Below, piece after piece: positions 1 through 6,256 of a DNA stretch of 8,856 nucleotides. Numbering within the stretch: the stretch's first letter is position 1; each line of letters opens with the position of its first letter. A model generated the notes under the pieces. It did not search any database and was not told the origin of the DNA. It worked only from the letters and a program-made list of their open reading frames with translations. The translations under genes and the position numbers were made by a program. This DNA comes from Planctomycetes bacterium UBA1135. Lineage in GTDB: Bacteria; Planctomycetota; UBA1135. The stretch lies in NCBI GenBank assembly GCA_002311925.1, contig DCAK01000034.1:5837-14692 (forward strand), read 5' to 3'.

Positions 1-577
1 CCCCCAAGCCTCCCGATAGTTTGAAAGCATCTGCCATTCCCGCGGATTGGGCGGCAAGTACGGAAGCTTCGTTCACGCCGACCGGGGTGTGTCGATACAG
101 CAACCACTGGCCGATGGCGATGCCGGCGGCAATCCACCCCACCGTCCCCCAGACCCGCACCTGGCCGAAATCCCGGTCCCTATCGGGAAGGTGGTGAAAG
201 GCCAGCGAGTTGGTCAACGGCATCGTCGGGGAATACAGCAGGGAGTAGGCCAGGGAAAATCCCATGAATCCCGCGTAGCTGTCGATGCTCGCCAATTGCC
301 AGACCAGGATTCCTCCGGCGAGGTGGGAGAAGGCCAGGAACTTCTCGGTGGAGAACCAGCGGTCGGCGATTTGGCCGGCGATGAAGGGGGCGACGATTGC
401 TCCGACCGCTCCGAACGCGAAGATGTTGCCAATCTGGGCTGGTTCCATCTCCCGGTGGTCCCGGAGAAATTGCAAAAGGATGGGAAGCCAGGCCCCCCAG
501 ATTGCGTACTGAAGGAACATCATCCCCGAAAGCCTGGTCCGAAGGCCGGGAGCGAGCTGAGGGGCGAAGGACTGCAA
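1..577 (-). CDS. NupG-like nucleoside/sugar permease (MFS), N-terminal part
   Basis: Inner-membrane transporter of the major facilitator superfamily, closest in pattern to the nucleoside:H+ symporter (NupG) group. The C-terminal half lies beyond the left edge. Visible are five hydrophobic segments at about residues 18-38, 50-70, 80-98, 102-126 and 143-161. Other landmarks are the family opening 'MMFLQYAIWGAW' (19-30), an MFS motif A-like 'GQIADRW' (68-74) in the loop after helix 2, and the family signature 'FGQVRVWGTVGW' (137-148). I place the start at TTG 577 because the family normally has a short 'TRLS'-type lead-in before MMFLQ. The first in-frame ATG, at 523, would remove it. No Shine-Dalgarno sequence precedes either start. 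The TTG lies 14 bp after the stop of the DUF1080 lipoprotein gene, so the two are probably cotranscribed and the substrate may be a product of glycoside breakdown. The family call is firm; the substrate is inferred. Confidence 0.85.
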   Translation of the reverse strand, partial: MQSFAPQLAPGLRTRLSGMMFLQYAIWGAWLPILLQFLRDHREMEPAQIGNIFAFGAVGAIVAPFIAGQIADRWFSTEKFLAFSHLAGGILVWQLASIDSYAGFMGFSLAYSLLYSPTMPLTNSLAFHHLPDRDRDFGQVRVWGTVGWIAAGIAIGQWLLYRHTPVGVNEASVLAAQSAGMADAFKLSGGLG

Positions 578-591
578 GACCGTTGGGCGGG

Positions 592-1200
592 TCAGCCGAT
601 TTCCCGTGCCCGGATGTTCCGGTAGCGGACGGGAGATTCGTCGTCGTGATTCTGGAGGCCCACGAAGCCCTCGGTGGACCGGTCCCCGGTGAAGCGGGTC
701 ACTTCGGCCCCGTTCACGGTCACCGTGTAGTCCTGCCCGACCACCCGGATGACCATGGTGTTCCATTCACCAGCGGGTTTCGTGGGAACGGAGGTCGGAG
801 CCTGGAAGGAATAGACCGAGCCCGTGTTGTGTTTTTCGAGGGCGGTGTCGCAGATTTGAATTTCGTAACCCTCGTGGACCGCGACCCACGGGTCGTCGCC
901 GGGGTCGGGAAAGCGGACGAAGGCCCCGGAATTGTTGGCGGGGTCGGCGACCTTCCATTCGAAGGAAAGCTCGAAATCCTTGAAGGAGGCCTCAGAAAAC
1001 CAGAGAAGACCCATGCCCCCGGTAGCTTTCAGAGAGCCGTCTTCGACCACGAATGCGCCGGGCCCCGCCATTTGCCAGCCCTCCAGGGAACTGCCGTCCG
1101 TCAGGAGGGTCCAGCCCTGCGAATCAGGGGGTGGGACGGAACAGGCGGTCGCAAAAAGCGAACCCAGGATGATTGCGAGGGGCTTCATGGGGCCGCCCAT
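592..1200 (-). CDS. DUF1080 / 3-keto-disaccharide hydrolase domain lipoprotein
   Basis: Predicted exported lipoprotein of 202 residues with one DUF1080 domain (Pfam 3-keto-disaccharide hydrolase, a concanavalin-like jelly roll). A lipoprotein signal peptide ends in the lipobox 'FATAC', with the lipidated Cys at residue 20. The mature domain runs from about 29 to 201. It opens with 'GWTLLTDGSSLEGW' and continues with 'NSGAFVRFPDP' (90-100), 'GYEIQICDT' (111-119), 'NTGSVYSF' (125-132), 'EWNTMVIRV' (145-153) and the typical end 'GFVGLQNHDDESPVRYRNIR' (178-197). This matches single-domain family members. ATG 1188 (residue 5) is an equally plausible start and gives a more standard signal peptide. 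The family is linked to cleaving 3-keto-glycosides at the cell surface, and the permease gene directly downstream fits a processing-and-uptake role. The exact substrate is not visible. Confidence 0.88.
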   Translation of the reverse strand: MGGPMKPLAIILGSLFATACSVPPPDSQGWTLLTDGSSLEGWQMAGPGAFVVEDGSLKATGGMGLLWFSEASFKDFELSFEWKVADPANNSGAFVRFPDPGDDPWVAVHEGYEIQICDTALEKHNTGSVYSFQAPTSVPTKPAGEWNTMVIRVVGQDYTVTVNGAEVTRFTGDRSTEGFVGLQNHDDESPVRYRNIRAREIG

Positions 1201-1232
1201 CCTATGAGGGCGACCCCTTGGGCTCAGAAATA

Positions 1233-2177
1233 TCAGTTGGTGTAATTTCCAGACACGTTAGTCGTGGCTCCGGGCATGGCTGCTTGGATCCACACGCTCT
1301 TCCACATGGGGAGATGGGGCGGAATGTAAAGCGACCAAGTTGCGGTCCCGTTGGGGTCGGCAAGGAGAATGTTCCCTACCTGGAAGGCGCTGTCGATGTC
1401 CAAGGCGACCCCCCATGGAGGGACGGGAGTCGACCCCATTCCCGTAAGGCTGACGCCGAGGCCAACAGGTCCGCCCGGATTCGCGTTGCGAACCGTGAAG
1501 TTATCCCAAATCCCCAGAGCCAAGCCCAGCGGGGTCTCCAGAGTGGGAATGTTGGGGAGATTCGAGTCTGCAACGGCGTAAATGGTTCCCCAAAGCCTGC
1601 CATTGATTCCTAGTGGAAAGGGAATCGATGCGTCGAAGGGCAATTCCATGATGATGTTGCTGCCATTCCGAATCAGCTTCCCATTCGAGAGAATAGGGCC
1701 CGAGGAAGATCCCGCCATCAGGGAGTTCCCGGAGCCAAGAATCCCGCTCCAAGTGGCGATTCCAGCGAACGGGACCATTTCAATGAAGGCGGTAAAGTTG
1801 CCGGTTGTCGGATCCACGCTGAATGGATCGCTTTGAATTCTGATCTCCATCCCAATCACACTTCCATTGGCCAAGTCGGGCAGAAAGGGAATCGGGTTGG
1901 GGATATGAAAGAACAAATCCGGGCAGCGCAAAACCCCGCCACCGGTTAGGACTCCGGAGACTAGGGCACCACTTGCAGATTCCCCGAGCATCCCGGTTGC
2001 TGCTCCGTCGACGGTGAAAGTAGGGGGAGTTTCGACGATGTTCCCTATCGCAGCCGTCAAATCCCAATTGAACAGGGTTGCTTGGCTATCAACGGGGAAG
2101 AGGTAATCCGTATCTTGGGCAAAGATTGATAGAGAGGTCCCAAGGAGAAGCAGGGGGGTGAGGATGAGTAAACGCAT
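1233..2177 (-). CDS. Secreted protein of unknown function with planctomycete-type C-terminal module
   Basis: A 314-residue exported protein without an enzymatic motif I recognise. It starts with a clear Sec signal peptide (positive MR, hydrophobic core 3-19, likely cleavage after 'IFA' or 'FAQ' near 20-21). The mature part is rich in Gly, Pro, Asn, Ser and Thr with alternating hydrophobics, as in beta-sandwich surface proteins. There is only one Cys (85), so no internal disulfide. The last ~65 residues, from 'PVPPWGVALDID' (251-262) through 'ATWSLYIPP' (279-287) to 'VWIQAAMPG' (295-303), resemble a C-terminal module I associate with many secreted planctomycete proteins. It may aid folding or anchoring, but its role is unknown. 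The ATG at 2177 has no Shine-Dalgarno sequence. The gene lies 48 bp after the flavoprotein gene and 32 bp before the DUF1080 gene on the same strand, so it may belong to that transcript. Confidence 0.75.
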   Translation of the reverse strand: MRLLILTPLLLLGTSLSIFAQDTDYLFPVDSQATLFNWDLTAAIGNIVETPPTFTVDGAATGMLGESASGALVSGVLTGGGVLRCPDLFFHIPNPIPFLPDLANGSVIGMEIRIQSDPFSVDPTTGNFTAFIEMVPFAGIATWSGILGSGNSLMAGSSSGPILSNGKLIRNGSNIIMELPFDASIPFPLGINGRLWGTIYAVADSNLPNIPTLETPLGLALGIWDNFTVRNANPGGPVGLGVSLTGMGSTPVPPWGVALDIDSAFQVGNILLADPNGTATWSLYIPPHLPMWKSVWIQAAMPGATTNVSGNYTN

Positions 2178-2225
2178 GCTAATGGGTGGGGAAACGGAAG
2201 GAGATGAGACCCCTCCAGGCTACCA

Positions 2226-3017
2226 CTACTTTTCGTAAACGATATCAGCTTCCCAGAGGCTGCCTTCGGCCATGGCAATGATGCTGTCCACCATTTCGGG
2301 GGGGCCGCAGAGGACGATGGCGGTATTGCCAGCCGGCAGGAGGGCCTCCAGGGAGGGATCTTTTGGGGGCTCGCCAATCATTCCCAAGTCTGCCGCAAGG
2401 GCCAAGTCCACCCTTTCTGGATTGGCGCCCTCAGCTCCGCTGAGTTCGGTTTGGCTGATGCACGGCCGGTAGGCGAAGGAGAAGGGGGCGCGACCCTCCA
2501 TTTCTTCGAATTCCTGGCGACAGGCGAGCTCTTTGGGCGTGCGCGCGCCGTGCCAGAGCACGATGGAACGAGGCCCCGGTTCGCCAGCTTGCCCGCGGGC
2601 GAGCAATTCAAGAAGCATGGAGCGCAGTGGTGCTAGGCCGGCTCCGCCAGCGACCAAGGCGACATGGGGCTGCTGAATACGGTCGAGGGTGAAGGTTCCC
2701 TGGGGCCGGTCCACCCGGAGGTGGGCACCATCGGGAAGGGCGAGGAAGGCGCGGGTGGGGCCATCGGACCCCGGGTCGGCCACCAGGAAATCCCATGTCG
2801 GGTTCCCCGGCCCGGATGCGATGGAAAGGATTTGGGAAAGCTCCTCCCCCCCGGCAGTAAAGAATAGCCGAGCATGTTGACCGGCTTGGAACCCGGGGAG
2901 GGGGGCGTCCTCGAGACCCCGGACCACGCAATGGAAGAGGCGCTCCTGGCCGGGGAGGGGGCGCAGGCTCTCCAGGATGGCCGGGTATTCTCCTGCAGTT
3001 GAACTTTCGGAAGTCAT
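2226..3017 (-). CDS. Ferredoxin-NADP reductase-like flavoprotein with degenerate FAD motif
   Basis: A cytoplasmic 263-residue protein with the two-domain ferredoxin-NADP reductase (FNR) architecture. The FAD-type beta-barrel spans roughly 10-112, including 'FQAGQHARL' (43-51) and 'RPQGTFTL' (104-111). The NAD(P)-binding domain follows, with 'VAGGAGLAPLRSML' (122-135) and the C-terminal 'CGPPEMV' (237-243). It ends at 'YEK', with no 2Fe-2S domain as in phenol hydroxylase reductases and no Cys cluster as in PyrK. At the usual FAD-binding RxYS motif it reads 'QILSIAS' (62-68), so both the Arg and the Tyr are missing and flavin binding may be altered. I chose ATG 3017. An in-frame ATG at 3041 is possible, but the longer open frame to 3524 runs antisense into mqnD. 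It diverges from mqnD across 33 bp. The electron-transfer partner is unknown. Confidence 0.8.
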   Translation of the reverse strand: MTSESSTAGEYPAILESLRPLPGQERLFHCVVRGLEDAPLPGFQAGQHARLFFTAGGEELSQILSIASGPGNPTWDFLVADPGSDGPTRAFLALPDGAHLRVDRPQGTFTLDRIQQPHVALVAGGAGLAPLRSMLLELLARGQAGEPGPRSIVLWHGARTPKELACRQEFEEMEGRAPFSFAYRPCISQTELSGAEGANPERVDLALAADLGMIGEPPKDPSLEALLPAGNTAIVLCGPPEMVDSIIAMAEGSLWEADIVYEK

Positions 3018-3025
3018 GGGGAAGG

Positions 3026-3035
3026 ATTGTAGAAT
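3026..3035. promoter_or_regulatory. Overlapping divergent -10 elements (flavoprotein / mqnD)
   Basis: In the 33 bp between the two divergent start codons, 'ATTGTAGAAT' (3026-3035) holds TAGAAT on the plus strand (3030-3035) and TACAAT on the minus strand (3031 to 3026), sharing two bases. Each matches 5 of 6 of the sigma70-type TATAAT. Predicted transcription starts are near 3042 for mqnD (leader about 9 nt) and near 3019 for the flavoprotein gene (leader about 2 nt). No good -35 hexamer is visible for either direction, so this rests on the -10 matches and on the lack of room elsewhere. Confidence 0.45.
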
Positions 3036-3050
3036 CCTCATCCGATTGCC

Positions 3051-3902
3051 ATGGAAACCGCCATTCGCACCCTTCAACTCGGCCATAGCCCCGACCCCGA
3101 CGATGCATTCATGCACTGGGCCCTTGCTGAAAACCTCATTGAAACCGGGGACCTCGCCTTCGAACACAAATTGGAGGACATCGAATCCCTGAATCTCAGG
3201 GCTCGGTCGGGGGAGTATGAAATCACGGCCCTTTCCATCCATGCCTATGCCCATCTTTCCGACCGATATGCCCTTCTGGATCACGGGGCGTCCATGGGCG
3301 AGGGGTACGGGCCTCGCATCGTGGCCCGTGAAGCATTTTCGGTCGAGGACCTGGCCCGCGGCAAGGGTCGGCGGCTCGCGGTGCCGGGCGAGTGGACCTC
3401 CGCCTTTCTGGCGACACAGCTTCGCATAGGGGAATTTGCCTGGGAGGTGGTTCCCTTCGACGAGATCGGGGACGCGGTCGCGCGGGGCGAATTCGATGCC
3501 GGGGTCCTGATTCACGAGGGCCAATTGACCTATGGCGACCAGGGGCTGGTCCTTCTTGAGGACTTGGGCGTTTGGTGGGCCGAAGAGACGGGCGGGCTTC
3601 CCCTTCCGCTGGGAGGGAACGCCATTCGCCGGGATTTGGGCGACCTGATTCCCCGCGTTTCAAGGCTGCTTCGGGAATCCATTCAATATGGCCTCGACCA
3701 TCGCGAGGACGCGGTGGCCTATTCCCTCCAATTTGGCCGCGACCTGAATTTGGCCCAGGCGGACGAATTCATCGGGATGTATGTGAACGAGAGGACCCTC
3801 GCCTATGGCGAGGATGGCCACGAGGCTGTTCGGCTCTTCTTGAATCGGGCCTGGGAGGCGGGATTCCTGCCGGAGGCCCCGTCGGTTGATTTCGTCCGCT
3901 GA
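3051..3902 (+). CDS. mqnD: MqnD-like 1,4-dihydroxy-6-naphthoate synthase (futalosine menaquinone pathway)
   Basis: A 283-residue protein of the MqnA/MqnD periplasmic-binding-protein-like fold. MqnD converts cyclic dehypoxanthinyl futalosine to 1,4-dihydroxy-6-naphthoate, a late step of the alternative menaquinone pathway in the cytoplasm. Visible landmarks are 'LGHSPDPDDAF' (10-20), where classical MqnD has SPCPNDT, then 'ITALSIHAYAHL' (58-69), 'GASMGEGYGP' (79-88) and 'DAGVLIHEGQLTY' (149-161). His155 there lines up with the catalytic His of studied MqnD enzymes. Length is typical and there is no signal peptide, which argues against an ABC-transporter binding protein. ATG 3051 is preferred because 'IRTLQLGHSP' is the expected N-terminus. 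No Shine-Dalgarno sequence is present. The HSPDPDDAF subgroup is often labelled only as MqnA/MqnD/SBP family, so the exact reaction is likely but not certain. No other menaquinone gene is in the window. Confidence 0.82.
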   Translation: METAIRTLQLGHSPDPDDAFMHWALAENLIETGDLAFEHKLEDIESLNLRARSGEYEITALSIHAYAHLSDRYALLDHGASMGEGYGPRIVAREAFSVEDLARGKGRRLAVPGEWTSAFLATQLRIGEFAWEVVPFDEIGDAVARGEFDAGVLIHEGQLTYGDQGLVLLEDLGVWWAEETGGLPLPLGGNAIRRDLGDLIPRVSRLLRESIQYGLDHREDAVAYSLQFGRDLNLAQADEFIGMYVNERTLAYGEDGHEAVRLFLNRAWEAGFLPEAPSVDFVR

Positions 3903-3930
3903 CGAATACTGAGACCCCTCATTCCCAAGA

Positions 3931-4115
3931 CAAAGGGAGCTGGCCCCCTTCAGTGGGCCACTTCCCAAAATGAGGCCTTCAAGTCCTTTGAGAGAAAGGA
4001 GTTGGGGCCAATCCCCATCCTCACCCTCGGGTGGGGAATCCTCTTTTCCTTAAATCCTTGGGGGAAAACCCCTTGGAAACCAAGGTGACCCACTGAAGGG
4101 GGCCAGCTTCCGTTG
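3931..4115. repeat. Long imperfect inverted repeat with nested hairpins (mqnD/ALDH intergenic)
   Basis: The gap between the convergent mqnD and aldehyde dehydrogenase stops is almost filled by one foldable element. The left arm 3938-3957 is perfectly complementary to 4089-4108 (20 bp). Pairing continues outward over 3931-3937 / 4109-4115 with one mismatch and one G-T pair, and inward over 3959-3963 / 4083-4087 after one mismatch. The 119-bp interior holds smaller hairpins: 3977-3989 with 3995-4007 (one mismatch), 4012-4020 with 4029-4037, 4061-4064 with 4069-4072, and 4071-4076 with 4080-4085, which competes with the inward extension. No open reading frame of note lies inside. It could be a two-way transcription barrier, a small palindromic repeat element, or a structured RNA. 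The pairing is seen directly; the function is not. Confidence 0.7.
4012..4051 (+). terminator. Candidate intrinsic terminator of mqnD
   Basis: A 9-bp stem (4012-4020 with 4029-4037, mostly C:G with one G-T pair, 8-nt loop) is followed on the plus strand by a pyrimidine-rich, T-containing tract (4039-4051, 'TCCTCTTTTCCTT'). This could end mqnD transcription. The tract is broken by C residues and the hairpin is nested in the larger inverted repeat, so the call is tentative. Confidence 0.4.
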
Positions 4116-4123
4116 GGTGGGGG

Positions 4124-5629
4124 TTAGTCGAGGTTAATCCAGACTGATTTGGTCTCGGTGTAGGCCGCAAGCGCGTCCTTTCCCAAATCGCGGCCAAAAC
4201 CGGACTCTCCGAAACCGCCAAAGGGAAGGCCAGGGTCGTAGAGGTTGTAGGCATTCACCCACACGGTTCCGGCCCGGAGGTCCCGCGCCATGGACAGGGC
4301 GCGGCCCACATCGCGGGTCCAGACCGCGGCCGCCAATCCGTAGGGTGTCGAATGCGCAATCTGCAGCGCCTCCTCCGGCTCGTCGAAGGGAATGACCGCC
4401 AACACGGGGCCGAAGATCTCCTCCTGGGCGATGGCCGAGGCGGGGTCCACATCCGCGAAAACGGTGGGCGCCACATAGAAGCCCTTGCCGCCGCCAACTT
4501 CGTCCCGAAGAGAATTTCCCCCCGCAATCAGGCGGGCGCCTCCTTCGGACCCCCTCTCCATCCAACCGAGCACGCCCTCGTACTGGTCCTGGTTGCAGAC
4601 GGGCCCCATGCGGGTCCCTTCGCCCTGCGGATGGCCGACGGTGGTCTTGTCGGCGATGGCGGCGACCCCCTCGAGGACCTCGTCATAGACATCCCGGGCC
4701 ACAAGAAGGCGCGATCCGGCCGCGCAGACCTCCCCCTTGTTGTAGAAGATGCCGGCGGCCGCTCCTCGCAGGGCCGCCTTCAAATTCGCGTCCGCGAAAA
4801 TGATGTTGGGAGATTTCCCTCCCAATTCAAGCGTGACCCTTTTCAAGGTTTCAGCGGATTCCCGCTGCACCATGCGCCCCACCTCGGTCGAGCCGGTGAA
4901 GGAAATCTTGTTCACCCCGGGGTGGCGCACCAGGGGCGTCCCCACCGCCGAGCCCGAACCGGTGACCACATTGAAGACTCCCGCGGGGAGCCCGGCCTCG
5001 GTCCCGATTTTCGCCATCCAGAGCGAGGTCAGTGAAGTCTGCTCGCTGGGCTTGAGGATGATGGTGTTGCCACAGGCAAGCGCGGGGGCCACCTTCCAGG
5101 AAGCCAGGAGCATGGGGAAGTTCCAGGGAGTGATCATTCCGCAAACCCCGACGGGTTCCCTGAGAGTCAAACCGAGTGAATTTCCGGGCAGGGGAACCAC
5201 CCCGCCCTCGATCTTGGTCGTCCATCCCGCGTAGTAGCGGAAGATTTCGGCGACGAGAGGGATTTCAACCTTGCCCGCGTCGAAGGCGGTCTTGCCCGTG
5301 TCCAAAGATTCGCACAGGGCGAGGTTGGCCCGATTTTCGTCCACGAGCTCGGCCATCCGCCAAAGAATCCTGGCCCTCTTCGCCGGAGGCATCCTGCGCC
5401 AACTCTCATCCTGAAAGGCGGCGGATGCTGATTGAACGGCCGCATCCACGTCGGCCTCGTTGCCAGCGGCAATCTGGGCATGAACCTCTTCTGTGGCAGG
5501 GTCGATGGAGCCGTTGGTGGAGCCCGAAGCAGGATCCACCCATTCCCCCCCGATGAAGTGCTTGGAGGGCGGAAGGTCGACTTGGACCGCCGGGGATGTT
5601 TTTTTGGAGTCGGGGTTTTTTACAGGCAT
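4124..5629 (-). CDS. NAD(P)-dependent aldehyde dehydrogenase
   Basis: A full-length soluble aldehyde dehydrogenase (501 residues, typical size) that oxidises an aldehyde to a carboxylate with NAD(P)+. Visible are the oxyanion-hole Asn in 'TPWNFP' (Asn170), the cofactor-binding Lys in 'LKPSEQT' (Lys193), 'FTGSTEVG' (244-251), the general base in 'LELGGKSPN' (Glu268) and the catalytic nucleophile in 'NKGEVCAAGSR' (Cys302). Further on are 'EEIFGPV' (403-409) and the C-terminal 'PFGGFGESGFGR' (469-480). The usual Gln two residues before the catalytic Cys is Glu300, a variant found elsewhere in the superfamily. The pattern is closest to betaine-aldehyde-type, broad-specificity members, but the substrate cannot be read from the sequence. 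ATG 5629 has no Shine-Dalgarno sequence, but TACAAT lies 11 bp upstream. It diverges from the receiver-like gene and converges on mqnD. Confidence 0.95.
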   Translation of the reverse strand: MPVKNPDSKKTSPAVQVDLPPSKHFIGGEWVDPASGSTNGSIDPATEEVHAQIAAGNEADVDAAVQSASAAFQDESWRRMPPAKRARILWRMAELVDENRANLALCESLDTGKTAFDAGKVEIPLVAEIFRYYAGWTTKIEGGVVPLPGNSLGLTLREPVGVCGMITPWNFPMLLASWKVAPALACGNTIILKPSEQTSLTSLWMAKIGTEAGLPAGVFNVVTGSGSAVGTPLVRHPGVNKISFTGSTEVGRMVQRESAETLKRVTLELGGKSPNIIFADANLKAALRGAAAGIFYNKGEVCAAGSRLLVARDVYDEVLEGVAAIADKTTVGHPQGEGTRMGPVCNQDQYEGVLGWMERGSEGGARLIAGGNSLRDEVGGGKGFYVAPTVFADVDPASAIAQEEIFGPVLAVIPFDEPEEALQIAHSTPYGLAAAVWTRDVGRALSMARDLRAGTVWVNAYNLYDPGLPFGGFGESGFGRDLGKDALAAYTETKSVWINLD

Positions 5630-5639
5630 CTCGGTGCCG

Positions 5640-5645
5640 ATTGTA
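5640..5645 (-). promoter_or_regulatory. -10-like TACAAT upstream of aldehyde dehydrogenase
   Basis: Read on the minus strand, TACAAT lies 10 nt before the ALDH ATG. The predicted transcription start near 5633 leaves a leader of about 4 nt. The same hexamer sits similarly before the flavoprotein gene. No good -35 is seen, so support is moderate at best. Confidence 0.4.
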
Positions 5646-5674
5646 AGAGAAAGGCGGACGCCTCTCGTGCTCCG

Positions 5675-6082
5675 TTGTCGGAGGACGCCAAAATCGATTC
5701 AGGACTTCAAAGGGTCCATCTCCTTGTATCCGAGGAATTTTTCTCGGACAAGGTGGGGGAAGCGTTGCGTGCATGCGGAAAAACTCCCCATACCCCTGAT
5801 TGGGGTGATGATGACGCGGCCTTCGAGGCCATCGCCTCCACCGAGGACGGCGCCGGAGTCGTGGTCAATCTGGAGGATGAATGCGCGGACATGCTTGCCA
5901 TCCTGGGCCGCATGAGGAAGGATCCCAGGACCAAGAAACTGCCCATTCTCGGCTTTTGCGGCGATTTGGAGGGAGATTGCGCACTTGCAGCCAACAAGCT
6001 CAACATTCGAGTGGTGGCTCGAAGCGCCCTGGCCCGGAACTTGGTCCAGATGGTGATGGAATTGGTCCCTTCGGCGGCCTGA
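5675..6082 (+). CDS. Degenerate receiver-like domain protein (TTG start)
   Basis: A 135-residue protein resembling a lone CheY-type receiver domain. 'RVHLLVSEEFFSDKVGEAL' (13-31) fits beta1/alpha1, 'GAGVVVNLED' (59-68) fits beta3 with the phosphoacceptor loop, 'GRMRKDPRTKKLPILGF' fits the conserved alpha3-beta4 segment, and 'NIRVVARSALARNLVQMV' fits beta5-alpha5. The phosphoacceptor Asp is replaced by Asn65, the acidic pair after beta1 is Glu20-Glu21, and the conserved Lys before alpha5 is not evident. It is therefore probably a pseudo-receiver that does not signal by ordinary phosphorylation. The start is set at TTG 5675 because the open frame further upstream runs antisense into the ALDH gene and no other start exists just before the domain. 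No partner histidine kinase is nearby. The domain assignment rests on secondary-structure pattern rather than strong motifs. Confidence 0.65.
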   Translation: MSEDAKIDSGLQRVHLLVSEEFFSDKVGEALRACGKTPHTPDWGDDDAAFEAIASTEDGAGVVVNLEDECADMLAILGRMRKDPRTKKLPILGFCGDLEGDCALAANKLNIRVVARSALARNLVQMVMELVPSAA

Positions 6083-6126
6083 TTCCATCTCCTGAAAAGA
6101 CTCCTAACCCTGTTCCTACGCCCATC

Positions 6127-6155
6127 TTGCGTTAAACCGCTGATTCGAGTAGAAT
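6127..6155 (+). promoter_or_regulatory. Sigma70-type promoter for the arsC-like/fdhD unit
   Basis: TTGCGT (6127-6132) and TAGAAT (6150-6155) are separated by exactly 17 bp, the best -35/-10 pair noticed in the window. Transcription would start near 6162 and give a leader of about 95 nt before the ATG at 6257. It lies just downstream of the receiver-like gene stop. Confidence 0.6.
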
Positions 6156-6210
6156 GAGGGGCCCGAAGAGGCTTTTCCTACCACTGGAGAGCTCTTCGAA
6201 AGCCGAAGCC

Positions 6211-6227
6211 CGGGTCTTTTTGACCCG
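6211..6227 (+). other. Hairpin in the arsC-like gene leader
   Basis: CGGGTC (6211-6216), a five-T loop and GACCCG (6222-6227) form a perfect 6-bp stem in the predicted 5' leader, 29 nt before the start codon and 13 nt before the Shine-Dalgarno site. It could affect mRNA stability or translation. No T-run follows, so it is not an intrinsic terminator. I see no match to a known riboswitch. Confidence 0.4.
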
Positions 6228-6240
6228 CGGAGAACTCAAA

Positions 6241-6246
6241 AAGGAG
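6241..6246 (+). promoter_or_regulatory. Shine-Dalgarno AAGGAG of the arsC-like gene
   Basis: AAGGAG lies 10 nt before ATG 6257. It is the only strong Shine-Dalgarno sequence seen before any gene in the window and fixes the start of the ArsC/Spx-family protein. Confidence 0.75.
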
Positions 6247-6256
6247 CAAAATCCAA

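Noticed and set aside
397..1245. 282-codon plus-strand open frame over the permease and DUF1080 genes
   Set aside because: It lies antisense to two well-supported minus-strand genes with clear family motifs, and its own translation is low-complexity Gly/Arg/Pro with no recognisable domain.
3018..3524. Upstream extension of the flavoprotein frame to an ATG at 3524
   Set aside because: The extra 169 residues are antisense to mqnD and precede the natural start of the FNR fold; ATG 3017 gives normal family length.
3931..4115. Integron attC site or CRISPR-like repeat in the mqnD/ALDH gap
   Set aside because: There is one inverted pair rather than repeated units, and no integrase, cassette array or R/L box pattern was seen.
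4352..5035. 227-codon plus-strand open frame inside the ALDH gene
   Set aside because: It is a shadow frame opposite conserved catalytic motifs, favoured by high GC content.
5432..5674. Longer start (ATG 5432) for the receiver-like gene
   Set aside because: The added 81 residues are antisense to the 5' end of the ALDH gene and do not resemble a protein domain.
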